DNA of 64,000 nucleotides, taken from positions 12,542,416 to 12,606,415 of the forward strand of contig CM026567.1 in the NCBI GenBank assembly GCA_015143295.1, given 5' to 3'. The notes beneath the pieces are model-generated. The model ran no database searches, was not told the DNA's origin, and saw only the letters and a list, made by a program, of their open reading frames with translations. The DNA is from Tetracentron sinense. Taxonomy: Eukaryota > Streptophyta > Magnoliopsida > Trochodendrales > Trochodendraceae. The position numbers and the translations under genes were made by a program. Below, in pieces: positions 1 to 10,379 of this stretch; within the stretch, counting starts at the first letter, position 1; each line of letters opens with the position of its first letter.

Positions 1-7
1 GACTGAG

Positions 8-1147
8 GTGCTAGGATCGATTGCCGAGACTATGGCACTCCTCGCAGCCAGACAACCTGTTGCAACTGCTCCTGGACCAGCAGAGGCACATGTACCCCCT
101 CCACCCAGGCCACATGCGGGGATTGAGGCGTTCCGGAGATTGAGGCCTCCGTCATTCTATGGGACCACAGATCCAATAGCTGCAGAGGCATGGATCTTAC
201 AGCTGGAGAAGATATTTTCAGTTCTGTCTCCCACGGATACTGAAAGAGTGACATGGGCAGCCTTTGTAATGGAGGGTGAAGCAGAACATTGGTGGAGAGC
301 AGCTTCCAGGACTAGAGATTTGACTAGAGCAGGTCAACCATGGACATGGGGGGAATTTCTAGATGTGTTTTATAAGAAGTATTTTCCAGTGGTTGTCCGG
401 GAAAAGAAGGAAGCAGAGTTCCTCACTCTTGAACAGGGGAAGATGACAGTGGCCGAGTATGAGGCCAAGTTCTCAGAACTTTCAAGGTTTGCACCTCATA
501 TGATTGCCACAGAGGCAATGAAAGCAAGAAAATTTGAAAAAGGATTGAGAGATTTTATTCGAGACCGAGTCTCAATGTTTCGACTCGAGACTTTCGCTGA
601 AGTGAACGATATGGCTCAGTTGGCTGAAAAGAATTCAGAGGAATTCTTGAAGAAGAGAGAGATGAATCAAAAAGAAAAATTCAGCAGGGGACAACCAAGC
701 AGGGCTGGACCACAGGATAAGAGGCCCAGATTTTCAGGCCAACCACCTACAGCTAGGCCGACTCCTTATCAGAGGCCTGCACCTCCATCTGGACCTACTG
801 TGCCTCACCCTACTACTTCTCAGGCCATTCGGTATGTGCAGCCTACTTCTTCTGCACCTATGTTTGATGTGTGTGTACATTGTGGGAAGAGACATCCAGC
901 TGGTGAATGTCGAGCACTCACAGGGGGATGTTTCCAGTGTGGTCAATTAGGACACCGGATTAGAGATTGTCCTCACCGTAGTCAGCAGGCCACTCAACAA
1001 GTCCAGCCTCAGGGGAATAGGCCACCTACTAGGCAGGCACCACAGCAGAAGCCTCCTCAGGCTCCTAAACCCCAGCAGCCCCCACAGCAGCAGCCACGTC
1101 AGGTGACCCAGGGCAAGGTCTTTGCAATATCAGATCAGGATGCATAG
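8..1147 (+). CDS. Gag protein of the Ty3/gypsy element
   Basis: Structural capsid/nucleocapsid protein that packages the element RNA into virus-like particles in the cytoplasm. A retrotransposon Gag domain spans about residues 55-210, with the family pattern WW...W..F...Y and the segment EFLTLEQGKMTVAEYEAKF. It is followed by a basic, Pro/Gln-rich tail. A CCHC zinc knuckle is visible (CFQCGQLGHRIRDC), preceded by a second Cys/His cluster (CVHCGKRHPAGEC). The true start may lie left of the window. The frame stops at TAG 1145-1147, probably CAG to TAG, 22 nt before a candidate splice donor. Beyond this stop the same frame runs to 1169 and joins the protease frame after splicing. Confidence 0.9.
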   Translation: MLGSIAETMALLAARQPVATAPGPAEAHVPPPPRPHAGIEAFRRLRPPSFYGTTDPIAAEAWILQLEKIFSVLSPTDTERVTWAAFVMEGEAEHWWRAASRTRDLTRAGQPWTWGEFLDVFYKKYFPVVVREKKEAEFLTLEQGKMTVAEYEAKFSELSRFAPHMIATEAMKARKFEKGLRDFIRDRVSMFRLETFAEVNDMAQLAEKNSEEFLKKREMNQKEKFSRGQPSRAGPQDKRPRFSGQPPTARPTPYQRPAPPSGPTVPHPTTSQAIRYVQPTSSAPMFDVCVHCGKRHPAGECRALTGGCFQCGQLGHRIRDCPHRSQQATQQVQPQGNRPPTRQAPQQKPPQAPKPQQPPQQQPRQVTQGKVFAISDQDA

Positions 1148-1169
1148 GCATCAGATGATGTGGTGCAAG

Positions 1170-1310
1170 GTACACTTTAGTTATATTTATATTTGATATG
1201 ATATTTCTATGATTATTGTGATGTTTATAAATATGATGTGTGGATAAAATATGCTACTTATATTATGTGAATAATGCATGAATTTGACACTTAGTTATTT
1301 AATAACTCAG
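1170..1310 (+). other. Candidate spliceosomal intron between gag and protease-RT
   Basis: A 141-nt AT-rich stretch separates gag from protease. It starts with GTACAC after CAAG and ends with AACTCAG. Removing it splits a Gly codon (G|GC) and puts the gag frame exactly in frame with the protease ORF, restoring the uninterrupted gag-protease junction usual in relatives. Unspliced RNA would reach a TAG at 1178-1180, eight bases into the intron. GT/AG ends, frame and position are seen in the sequence; splicing itself is inferred. Confidence 0.6.
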
Positions 1311-2644
1311 GCACCCTGTTGATTAATGAATGTTTGGCACATGTATTGATTGATACGGGATCAACACATTCGTTTGTTACACCTAGTTTTGCGAAGGGAT
1401 TTGTTTCAGAACCGAGCCAGTTAGATAAGGAGTTATCCATCTTGACTCCTATTGGTAAATCAGTAGTCACCAACCAAGTATACCGAGCTTGTGTCATCCT
1501 TGTGGGACAACATGAGCTACTGGCAGACCTGATCATCCTAGACTTCCAAGATTTTGATGTCATTCTTGGAATGGATTGGCTTGCAGCTTACCATGGGCAA
1601 GTAGATTGTTACGAGAAAATGGTGAAGTTCAAGCCAGTTAATGGAACTCCCTTCCATTTTAGAGGATTGAAGAAGAAAGACATCGCTAGATTTGCGGCCT
1701 TAAGTCTTTCCAATCCAGAAGGAAAAGATGGTTCTGTCATCCCTGTAGTCTGTGAGTTCATTGATGTTTTTCCTGATGAGTTACCAGGGTTACCACCAGA
1801 TAGGGAGATTGATTTTGTCATTGACTTAGCTCCAGGCACTGCACCAATTTCCAGAGCACCGTATAGGATGGCCCCAGCAAAACTAAAAGAGTTGAAGGTA
1901 CAAATTGAAGAATTACTGAAACAGGGTTTTATTAGACCAAGTATGTCACCATGGGGTGCACCAATTCTTTTTGTAAAGAAGAAGGATGGGTCGATGAGGA
2001 TGTGCATCGACTATCGGCAGTTAAACAAGGTCACCATAAAGAACAAATATCCGTTGCCACGGATTGATGATCTGTTCGACCAATTAAAGGGAGCAAAATT
2101 CTTTTCTAAGATAGATCTGAGGTCAGGGTATCATCAGTTGAAGATTAGATCAGAAGATATCCCTAAATCAGCTTTCAGAACAAGATATGGACACTTTGAG
2201 TTTCTGGTTATGTCCTTTGGTTTAACTAATGCACCGGCAGCATTTATGGACTTGATGAATAGAGTATTCAAACCAGTCTTGGATTGTCATGTGATAGTAT
2301 TTGTAGACGACATCCTTGTATACTCACCCACCCGGGAGGATCATGAGAAGCATCTTCGGGTTACCCTCGAGACTTTGAGAAAGCATGAGTTGTATGTTAA
2401 ATTGAGTAAATGTGAGTTTTGGCTTGAGAAGGTAGCATTTTTAAGCCATGTCGTATCATCAGAAGGGATTTCAGTAGACCCCGCGAAGATTGAAGCTGTT
2501 GCAGATTGGGTTAGGCCAAAGAGTGTTACAGAAATCAGGAGTTTTCTAGGCCTCGCAGGATATTATAGAAGATTTGTAGAGGGATTCTCTAGCCTGGCAG
2601 CACCACTTACTCACTTGACCAAGAAAAATGCCAAGTTCACATAG
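1311..2644 (+). pseudogene. Protease and reverse transcriptase of the Ty3/gypsy element
   Basis: Pol domains for polyprotein cleavage and reverse transcription. The aspartic protease has its active site in [10 protein letters not shown] near the start and a flap-like ILGMDWL further on. The RT follows, with [11 protein letters not shown], the [16 protein letters not shown] segment and the catalytic YxDD-type box [10 protein letters not shown]. The frame stops at TAG 2642-2644, where relatives have Trp (TGG to TAG), in the linker to RNase H. If the upstream intron is removed, the frame is continuous from gag apart from the gag stop. RT core motifs are intact. Confidence 0.92.
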
Positions 2645-3100
2645 GATGATAAATGCGAGCAGAGTTTCTTGGAATTGAAGAAGCGCCTTACTACAGCCCC
2701 AGTCCTCACTGTTCCATCAGGTAGTGGTGGATTTGTAGTTTACAGTGATGCTTCGCATGTTGGTTTAGGATGTGTTCTCATGCAACATGGTAAAGTCATT
2801 GCCTATGCATCCCGACAATTGAAGAACCATGAGAAGAACTACCCTACTCATGATTTAGAGCTAGCAGCAGTGGTTTTTGCTCTAAAGATTTGGCGGCATT
2901 ATTTGTATGGAGTAGAGATTGAATTTTTACAGATCATAAGAGCCTCAAGTACTTGTTCTCTCAGAAAGAGCTCAACTTGAGACAACGCCGTTGGGTAGAA
3001 TTTTTGAAAGATTATGATTGTTCGATCCAATATCATCCAAGGAAAGCTAATGTGGTAGCAGATGCACTTAGCAGAAGGCCCTCTGGTTTGTTGGCACATT
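2645..3100 (+). pseudogene. RNase H domain of the Ty3/gypsy element, frameshifted
   Basis: The RNase H that degrades the RNA strand during reverse transcription is recognisable by [34 protein letters not shown] and [18 protein letters not shown]. Near 2929-2936 one base appears lost: the frame in the first half ends at 2980, while the rest (the HKSLKYLF-type segment, then [13 protein letters not shown] and ADALSRR) continues one frame over. The break falls just before the catalytic TDHKSL motif, so an active enzyme cannot be made from a single frame. Confidence 0.88.
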
Positions 3101-4230
3101 TAAGGGTCAAAGGTTGGAAATTGTTAGAAGATATGTCCAACAATGAAACAAGTTTCAGTCTTTGTATAGGCGGACCATTGGTAGCTAATCTTGCAGTCAG
3201 ATCATATATGCGAACCAGAATCATAGAATTGCAAGAGTCTGATGAAGAATTATTAGCTTATCGAGTCAAGTCTTTCGAAAATGGTCAGGAGGATTTCTCA
3301 GTTAATGGAGAAGGAGCTATAACGTTTAAAGGCAGGTTATGTATCCCAAATAATGAAGATTTGAGACGAGAGATTTTAGATGAAGTACAGTCCAAGTATA
3401 CAGTTCATCCAGGTGGTACTAAGATGTACCAAAATCTCAAGAGGCATTATTGGTGGAGGAATATGAAGAGAGATGTGGCTACTCATGTATCTCAATGTTT
3501 GGTTTGTCAACAAGTGAAAGCTGAACATAAGAGACCTGCAGGGTTATTGCAACCCCTCCCTATTCCTGAGTAGAAGTGGGAAAACATATCTATGGACTTT
3601 ATTGTGGGATTGCCAAAGACAGCCAAGAATTTTGATGCCATTTGAGTGGTGGTGGACCGTCTTACTAAGTCAGCTCACTTTCTTCCTTATCGGACTACTT
3701 ATAATGCTAACAAGTTAGCGGAACTTTATATTAAGGAAGTGGTACGTTTACATGGAGTACCTGTCAGTATCGTTTCTGACAGAGATACAAGGTTCACATC
3801 AAGGTTCTGGAGGAGTTTCCAGCAAGCCATGGGATCTCGCCTGGATTTCAACACGGCATTTCATCCTCAAACTGATGGTCAGACAGAAAGAGTGAATCAG
3901 ATTATTGAGGATATGCTCCGGTCTTGTATGCTTGATTTTCAAGGTAGTTGGGATGAGCATTTACCCTTAGTTGAATTTGCTTATAACAACAGTTATCAAG
4001 CAAGTATTCAGATGGCACCTTTCGAAGCCTTGTATGGTAGAAGTTATAGATCTCCTCTTTATTGGGATAAAGTGGGAGAGAGAAAACTTCTGGGTCCTGA
4101 GCTAATTGAACAGACGGCAGACCGGGTTAACTTGATTAGAGAAAGATTGAAGACTGCCCAGAGTAGACAGAAGAGTTATGCAGACACCCGAAGAAGGGAT
4201 TTGGAATTTCAAGTTGGAGATTTTGTCTTC
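3101..4230 (+). pseudogene. Integrase of the Ty3/gypsy element, two stops
   Basis: Integrase inserts the cDNA into the chromosome. The N-terminal HHCC zinc-binding region shows the second part as [11 protein letters not shown] followed by CLVCQQVK. Core residues are visible as VVDRLTKSAHF, SDRDTRFTSRFW and the Glu-bearing HPQTDGQTERVNQ. TAG at 3571-3573 and TGA at 3643-3645 both fall at Trp codons. A one-base deletion near 4228-4232 shifts the C-terminal part into another frame. All core catalytic residues remain. Confidence 0.9.
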
Positions 4231-4631
4231 GATAAATATCGCCTACCAAAGGAATTATGAGGTTTGGTAAGAGAGGGAAGTTAAGTCCAAGGTATGTTGG
4301 ACCATTCGAAATTATCAGAAGAGTAGGAGAAGTGGCATACAGGGTTAACCTGCCTCCTCACATGGCGGCGGTTCATAATATCTTCCACGTTTCTATGTTG
4401 AGGAAGTACATTCCAGATCCTTCACATATTATAGATTTTTAGCCTTTGGAAATTCGAGAAGATTTGACAATAGTAGAACAACATGTTCAGATTTTGGATC
4501 AAAAAGAGCATGTGCTACGCAGAAAGATCATTCGTTTTGTCCTCCTTCGCTGGCAACACCACTCCGTTGAAGAGGCCACTTGGGAAAGAGAAGATGAAGT
4601 TCGAGCGAAGTATCCCTACTTGTTTAACTAA
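4231..4631 (+). pseudogene. Integrase C-terminus and chromodomain of the Ty3/gypsy element
   Basis: The region begins with MRFGKRGKLSPRYVGPFEI, the usual GPF/Y-type module, and ends with a chromodomain (VQILDQKEHVLRR ... EEATWEREDEVRAKYPYLF). Chromodomains on integrase C-termini are thought to steer insertion toward chromatin with particular histone marks. The two parts are split by TAG 4441-4443, probably CAG to TAG. The real stop is TAA at 4629-4631. Confidence 0.85.
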
Positions 4632-4658
4632 GGTACACAATTTCGAGGACGAAATTCC

Positions 4659-4670
4659 TTTTAAGGGGGG
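4659..4670 (+). other. Polypurine tract of the Ty3/gypsy element
   Basis: A T-run followed by AAGGGGGG lies six bases upstream of the LTR start TGTAGAGACCC. This is the usual place and composition of the plus-strand priming site. The short spacer TAGGA before the LTR is common in this lineage. Confidence 0.75.
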
Positions 4671-5075
4671 TAGGATGTAGAGACCCGAAATTTAATTTCT
4701 TGGTATTCGTATCAATTATTATAATATTCTTGGTTGTCATGATTGATTTATTACATAAGTTTAAAATTGGAACAATTATAGCATGAGGGTGTTTTATAAA
4801 TTAATCAAGTGAAAAATAGACGAAATCTCCTTTATCATAAGAGGGGCATTTTGGTCATTTTGTGCAATCCAAAATTTATGAAAATTTTTATGTAGATTCT
4901 ATATGACCTAAAGTAGTTATGGTTCAAATTTCAGGTTAATCCGATAAGAATTGAGCTCTATAGAATTATTCAAAGTGCAGTGGCAAAACTGTAACTACAA
5001 TGAACAGTAACCGCGTGAACAGTAACCGTGAATAGTGTTTTAGCAATTCTTATCACTTTCTAACTCTGGTATTGC

Positions 5076-5085
5076 CTATATAAAG
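5076..5085 (+). promoter_or_regulatory. Candidate TATA box in the gypsy LTR
   Basis: CTATATAAAG lies about 400 nt into the LTR, downstream of the AT-rich U3-like part. It would start transcription at about 5110. This is inferred from consensus only. Confidence 0.5.
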
Positions 5086-6144
5086 ACCCTAACTCATGGA
5101 TTTTAGGTATTTCATCATTCTAAAACTTATTAGAGAGAAAAATAAAAGAAAAACCTATGAGTTCTCATTAAAGAGAGTGAGAGAAAAGGGTTTTGGAGAG
5201 ATCCAAGAGGAGAAATCAAAGGTGTTGCAAGGAAAAAGTACAAAAAGGGTTAGATCCATCCCATTCGCAAACGTTTGATCGTAAGGAAGCGATCGTGAGA
5301 GGTAAATACGACTTCCTTCCTCTCAATATAGGGATTATTGATACAAATATGATGAAGAAATAGATCTAAAGTAAGAACGACAATAGTAAATATGTTTTTA
5401 TTGTTTTAAACTATGATGAAAATTATATATGAGGATTTTATGATGTTTATACTCAGATTTTCTCATGGAAAATTATATATGATGATTTTACGATGTTTAT
5501 ACCCAGATTTTTTTTATGGAAAATATATATGATGATTTTTGTAATGTTCTAAATCAGGATTTTCCCTTGAAAAATCTATAGACGATGTTAGAAAATTTTA
5601 GATCTTGGTTATCTGATGGATAATATATATATGATGAATAGAGAACATTTTAGATGGTGATTTCCTTGTGATAATTATTTGAAAAGATGTTGTTTTTTTT
5701 TTATTCTATATCAACAAGGGGAATGGGATTGATTTTGTAGTGTATGAATGATGAGAATGGAGGAAGTGGATGATGTTCAGAATTGATGAAATTATTATAA
5801 GTTTGTTTGAGATCATTATGTGTTGTGAAAACTAAGGCCCTGTGAGACTTATTTGATTATAGATGCGTATTAAAAATTTAGACGCGGTAAATAAAAATCC
5901 CTTATTTTATTTGACAAATTATGCTTTATATTGATCACTTAGGAGAACCCTTGCATGTTTAAATCTATGCATGAATTACAAGTATTTTATTTCATTCACA
6001 CGGATTCACGAAATCTATACATGAACAAGCATGAGAATAAACAAGATGACAAGTAATATGCAAGTACACAAGGACACAAGCATTATGCATGATTGAGTTT
6101 TGCACTGACCGAGTACCCACAGGCCTATGATCAAGGCAAAACCA

Positions 6145-6260
6145 GCCGTATGCACCGGCGAATGTGTAGACAAGCCGTATACACCGGATAATGTGTAGAC
6201 AAGCCGTATACACCGGATAATGTGTAGACAAGCCGTGTACACCGGATAATGTGTATATTG
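6145..6260 (+). repeat. Four copies of a 29-bp tandem repeat within the gypsy LTR
   Basis: Units start at 6145, 6174, 6203 and 6232 and share GCCGTATACACCGG and AATGTGTAGACAA. The first and last copies carry a few changes. The repeat lies downstream of the candidate TATA box, in the R/U5 half of the LTR. Confidence 0.9.
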
Positions 6261-7000
6261 TGTGGTACCTCGGAAAGTAGGGTATATGTTAGTCTCTACC
6301 CGATATATGGGGTAGAGTTATTTTAAGTTATTGCAATTGCATGTTGTTGAATAAATTCATGAACAAAAATAGGCAAGATAAATGAGAGAAATAAGCATGA
6401 GTAATCAGGTGTAAGAATCAAATTTAATTATGCTTCCGCACTTTGAAATATTGTGAGTTCACTTGTGATGTTGAATCTTAAAATATATTGTTATCAAATC
6501 TTGTATATTGTTAGGCAGGATTTTGTATATACGCTGGGTAACTTGTTACTCAGCCGATGACTGTTGTTGTCGGCAGGTGCTAGATTTGACATTTGTGCCC
6601 CAGGACCTTGGGAAGAGGAAGAATACGAGGAAGAGCAGGAAGAGCCAGCTGGTGACTATCCTGATGGAGAATGGAACTTGGATTGCTGGCCATACACAGG
6701 ACACTAGATCACTAGTATATTTGGATTTTGAATTTTAGAATTGTAATAGACAAATTATGGATTTATAGTTAGTTTGAGTTTATGACTGGAGATTCATAGA
6801 GGTTGATTTTAAATTGATTATGAGGTCTTAGTATTTATTTCAGATATTGGACTTGATTGCATTTATTTAAAGAGAAAAAAAAAATTAGGTCCATGTTTTT
6901 AGAATTGCCTTAAATGCTTATGATAAGAAGTTATGGAATTAATGATTAAGTCACGTGCCAAAGTCTCACATTAAGTTAGGTGGGATTTTGGGGCGCGACA

Positions 7001-7958
7001 CTATGTAGCTTGACTGAGAAAGCACAATTCCTTCGCTGCTCCTAACAATCTTGATTCTAAGTATAACGTTTGCTTCGCTCATATCTTTCATATCAAAGTT
7101 GGACGACAAGAACTCCTTTGTGTTAGCAACACTTTGATCACCAGTTCCAAATATGAGCATGTCGTCAACATATAAGCAAATTATCACTCTAGAGTTGTCT
7201 CTAAATTTGCTATATAAACATATATTACCACTGTTGACTTGATACCCATCAGCTAGAAGGACGTTTCTAAATCTGTCATTCCATTGTTTTGGAGCGTGCT
7301 TCAATCCATACAGTGACTTCAGAAGTTTGCAGACTTTCTGCTCATTCTTTAGCAGAACATATCCTTCAGGCTAATCCATGTATATTTCTTCTTCAAGATC
7401 ACCATTCAGGAATGTAGTTTTGACATTCATCTGATGACTAATCAGATCCTTGATTGAGGTCAACGCAATCAACATCCTAATAGTGGTCAACCTAGCCACA
7501 GGGGCATAGGTGTCAAAATAGTCAAAACCCATTCGTTGTCTGAAGCCCTTCGCAACCAGTCTAGCCTTGAACTTTTCTATGGATCCATATTGTTTTAATT
7601 TCTTCTTGAAGATCCACTTGCACCCTATTGTCTTGTTTCTTAGGGCTAGGTCCACCAGGATCCAAGTGTTGTTGGAGTTGATAGAGTGCATCTCATCATC
7701 CATTATTTCTTTCCAATGATCTACGTCTTTAGATATCATTGCTTCCGTGAAGCTTGTTGGATCCTTCTCGATCAGAAAAATATACTTAGGGCCAAAATCC
7801 TTTAGAATTCTTGGTTGAGTACTTCTTCTTGGTTCAGAAGGAACTGGGTCTTCAGGCTCTTTCCGCTTGGAACTAGATTCTGATTGGTCCCCCACTACTT
7901 TTTGACTTCTCTTGTATGAGAATACATTTTCAAAGAACTCAGCACCAATAGCTTCCAC
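7001..7958 (-). pseudogene. Copia reverse transcriptase, 3' end cut off
   Basis: Copia RT motifs are clear: KWIFKKKLKQYGSIEKFKARLVAKGFRQ-like sequence in the N-terminal part, then APVARLTTIRMLIAL, and the catalytic ICLYVDDMLIFG box. A stop (TAG read on minus, at 7371-7373) interrupts MDQPEGY, probably from CAG. The frame shifts once more near 7305-7370. At 7001 the coding sequence ends abruptly against the gypsy LTR. Confidence 0.9.
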
Positions 7959-8473
7959 AACTAAGTGTCATGCAGGAGTTTCCAGATTTAGGAACCTGTA
8001 CGCTTTGCTTGACATTGAGTAGCCAATGAAGACGCAGTCAGTTGCTCTGGTTCCTACCTTGGGGTTATTCAAGTTAGGCAATCTGACTTGGGTTAGACAG
8101 CTCCAAACCCTAAGGTACTGCAGATTTGGTTTTCTTTCTTTCCATAATTCTTATGGAATTGATTCTACTTTCCTTTGAGGAATTATGTTGAGAATGTGAC
8201 AGGTAACTCAGCACCAATAGCTTCCACAACTAAGTGTGGTGCAGGAGTTTCCAGATTTAGGAACCTGTACGCTTTGCTTGACATTGAGTAGCCAATGAAG
8301 ACGAAGTCAGTACCTCTGGTTCTTACCTTGGGGTTATTCAAGTTAGGCAATCTGACTTGGGCTAGACAACCCCAAACCTCAAGGTACTGCAGATTTGGTT
8401 TTCTTTCTTTTCATAATTCGTATGGAATTGATTCTACTTTCCTTTGAGGAACTCTGTTGAGACTGTGACAGGT
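7936..8473 (-). repeat. Tandem duplication of 269 bp in the copia integrase-RT region
   Basis: The segment 7936-8204 is repeated as 8205-8473 with a period of 269 bp. Both copies contain AACTCAGCACCAATAGCTTC and, 250 bp later, the GTGACAGGTA motif. The few differences suggest it is not recent. As 269 is not a multiple of three, it breaks the frame between the integrase core and RT. Confidence 0.9.
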
Positions 8474-8851
8474 AGACAAAAGTGTTTCACCCCAGAGATT
8501 TGGTGGAGCACCGGAGCTAGTTAACATGGTGTTAACCATTTCTGTCAGAGTTCTGTTCTTCCTTTTTGCAACGCCATTTTGTTGTGGTGTATATGGTGCA
8601 GTTGTCTCGTGACGGATCCCGTTATCTTCACAAAACTTACTGAACTCTGAATCAAGATATTCATCTCTTCTTTCAGTTCGAAGTATTTTGATTCTGGATT
8701 CCTGTAAATTCTCAACTTCTGACTTGAACACCTTGAATTTCTCAAAAGCTTCATCTTTAGTTCGGATGAAAAAAACATGCGTGTATCGAGAGGCATCGTC
8801 GATGAAGGTGACAAAATATCTTTTTCCTCCTCTTGACTGTACGCCAGTCAT
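8411..8851 (-). pseudogene. Copia integrase core with altered catalytic residues
   Basis: The rve core is recognised by YFVTFIDDASRYTHVFFI, FCEDNGIRHETTAPYTPQQN and NRTLTEMVNTML. The first catalytic Asp is kept. The second lies in RTERRDEY where the family has T-D-R-G-G-E-Y, so Asp is replaced by Glu. The family's catalytic Glu in NGVAERKNRTL is Lys here (NGVAKRKNRTL). This integrase should be inactive even apart from its broken frame. Confidence 0.85.
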
Positions 8852-8852
8852 T

Positions 8853-9407
8853 TCATAGATCGTTGTGAATAAGCTCGAGTAGCTTATTCATAATTTTACA
8901 CTTGCTGCAGGCAATACATTTTTCATGCTTATCACTGGATGCTTTAGATATAATAGGAGTTTCATTCATAGTGTTGAACTTGAACAACCTGGCCACAAGA
9001 TATCTTTTCCCAATAAATATTCCATTTTTGGTTTTAACGACCTTGTCATACTCAAAAACCATCTTGTATCCGAGCTTGCCGATCAATGCTGCCGAGACAA
9101 GGTTCTTTCGGATATCAGGTACATGTAGGACGTCCTTCAGCTCAATAACGTTCCCGAAGATAAACTTCAGCTTCACCACTCCTTTTCATGCGACCTTCGA
9201 AGATGAAGAGTTTCCCATGAACATATTCATTCCTTCCCCCACTAATTCGTAGGAATCGAACATGTTCTTGTCACTGCAGACGTGACGAGCGGCTCCAGTG
9301 TCAATCCACCACTCAGACTCTTCGCCAATCATATTGGCCTCAGTCACGACTGCGACCATATTGACATTGTTTTTCTTTTCTTCATTATTCACAAACTTCC
9401 TCTTCTT
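8853..9407 (-). pseudogene. Copia protease and pre-integrase region
   Basis: The protease active site reads WWIDTGAARHVCSDKNMF, followed by a GAG-pre-integrase stretch with ELKDVLHVPDIRKNLVS. A stop near 9180-9186 separates the two parts and another at about 8852 separates them from the integrase core. Confidence 0.85.
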
Positions 9408-10277
9408 CTAAAAATTCGCACTCTTGTTAATCTTGCAGTTCTTGGCATAGTGCCCCATCTTACCATAAGAATAACACTCTACATTTTTCTTGAAATTATC
9501 GGCGTTGTTGTTGCTACTGTTGTTCTTGTTGCTGTTTTTTTTTTGCTGCGGACCCTTCTTCTGCCCAAACTTCCCTATCCTCTTGAATTCTTTCTTCTTT
9601 GGTTGAAACTTCCTTGATTGATTTGAGTCAACCATATGAGCCTTAGTATTCGGCTCCTCCTTCTTGTCATGCTTCCTACTTTCTTCCTCTACCCTGACAT
9701 GGTGTAACAGGGTATCAAGAGACCAATCCTCCTTCTTGTGCATCAACTTTGAACGGTACTCTTTCCATGAGGAAGGAAGCTTCGCAATGATAGCATTGAC
9801 ATGGAAGGTTTCATTCAGAACCATTCCAGTCGAGGTAACCGCATCTGCTCTCTTTTGTAGCTCTTGAATTTGCTCCATGATGGTCTTGCCATCAACCATC
9901 TTAAATTCCAAGTAGTTTGCAACATGAAATTTCTTTGTTCCAGACTCCTCTGCTAGGTAGACTAGCCTCTATACTTCCCACAAGTCCCTAGTTTGCTTGG
10001 TCTTCTTTGAATGTTGTTCATACAACTGATCTGAAAATTAGTTGAGGATGTGATTCCGAGTTGTATCATCATCATCAATCCACATTTGCATTTGTGTAGT
10101 AGCGTAATCTATATCTATTTCAGCGACGTCGGGACCTTCTGGCATTTTAGGACACTCCTCATTGAGGACATAATCAACCTTCGATTGCTTCAAAAAAAAC
10201 TTCATCCTCTGCTCCCAGCGGTAGAAGTTTTTTCCATCAAATCGGGGCATTGGCTCCGTCTGGTTCAGTCCACGCAT
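9408..10277 (-). pseudogene. Copia Gag with defective zinc knuckle
   Basis: Starts at MRGLNQTEPMPRFDGKNFYR (10277) and continues through the UBN2-type Gag domain (SSWKEYRSKLMHKKEDWSL) to a Lys/Asn-rich tail. The zinc knuckle reads CYSYGKMGHYAKNC, so the second of the three Cys is Tyr. Stops near 10035 and in 9912-9990 split the frame. Confidence 0.85.
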
Positions 10278-10379
10278 TTACAAAGCAGCCATGGAGATAG
10301 ACTATATTTTCAAATTATTGGTGTAATTGGGCTAAATCCCTGCACACATAACCACTTAGCAAATACAGACAGATAATAA

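Larger units (their letters stand above)
1..7000 (+). mobile_element. Ty3/gypsy chromovirus LTR retrotransposon (Tekay/Del-like), 5' end outside window
   Basis: The order gag, protease, RT, RNase H, integrase, chromodomain, polypurine tract and a long 3' LTR is that of a Ty3/gypsy chromovirus. The C-terminal chromodomain and the LTR of about 2.3 kb suggest the Tekay/Del lineage. The 5' LTR and primer-binding site lie left of the window. The internal region has a stop after the zinc knuckle, stops in the RT-RNase H linker, integrase and chromodomain, and two single-base deletions, so this copy cannot make a full polyprotein. It sits inside a copia RT gene: the base after its LTR is copia coding sequence. 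Confidence 0.93.
4676..7000 (+). mobile_element. 3' LTR of the Ty3/gypsy element
   Basis: It begins TGTAGAGACCC after the polypurine tract and ends GGGGCGCGACA, giving TG...CA ends with an imperfect terminal inverted repeat. Its length is about 2.3 kb, typical of Tekay/Del elements. Copia RT coding sequence starts directly at 7001, which fixes the right boundary. It holds a TATA box near 5077 and a 29-bp tandem repeat near 6145. Open frames inside it look like chance frames. The 5-bp target duplication cannot be checked because the left end is outside the window. Confidence 0.85.

Noticed and set aside
6145-6260. CRISPR-like spacing of 29-bp repeats
   Set aside because: The units are directly adjacent with no spacers, lie inside an LTR, and the DNA is plant nuclear.
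6508-6738. 76-codon open frame in the gypsy LTR
   Set aside because: Lies within the LTR, has no recognisable protein features, and is of chance length.
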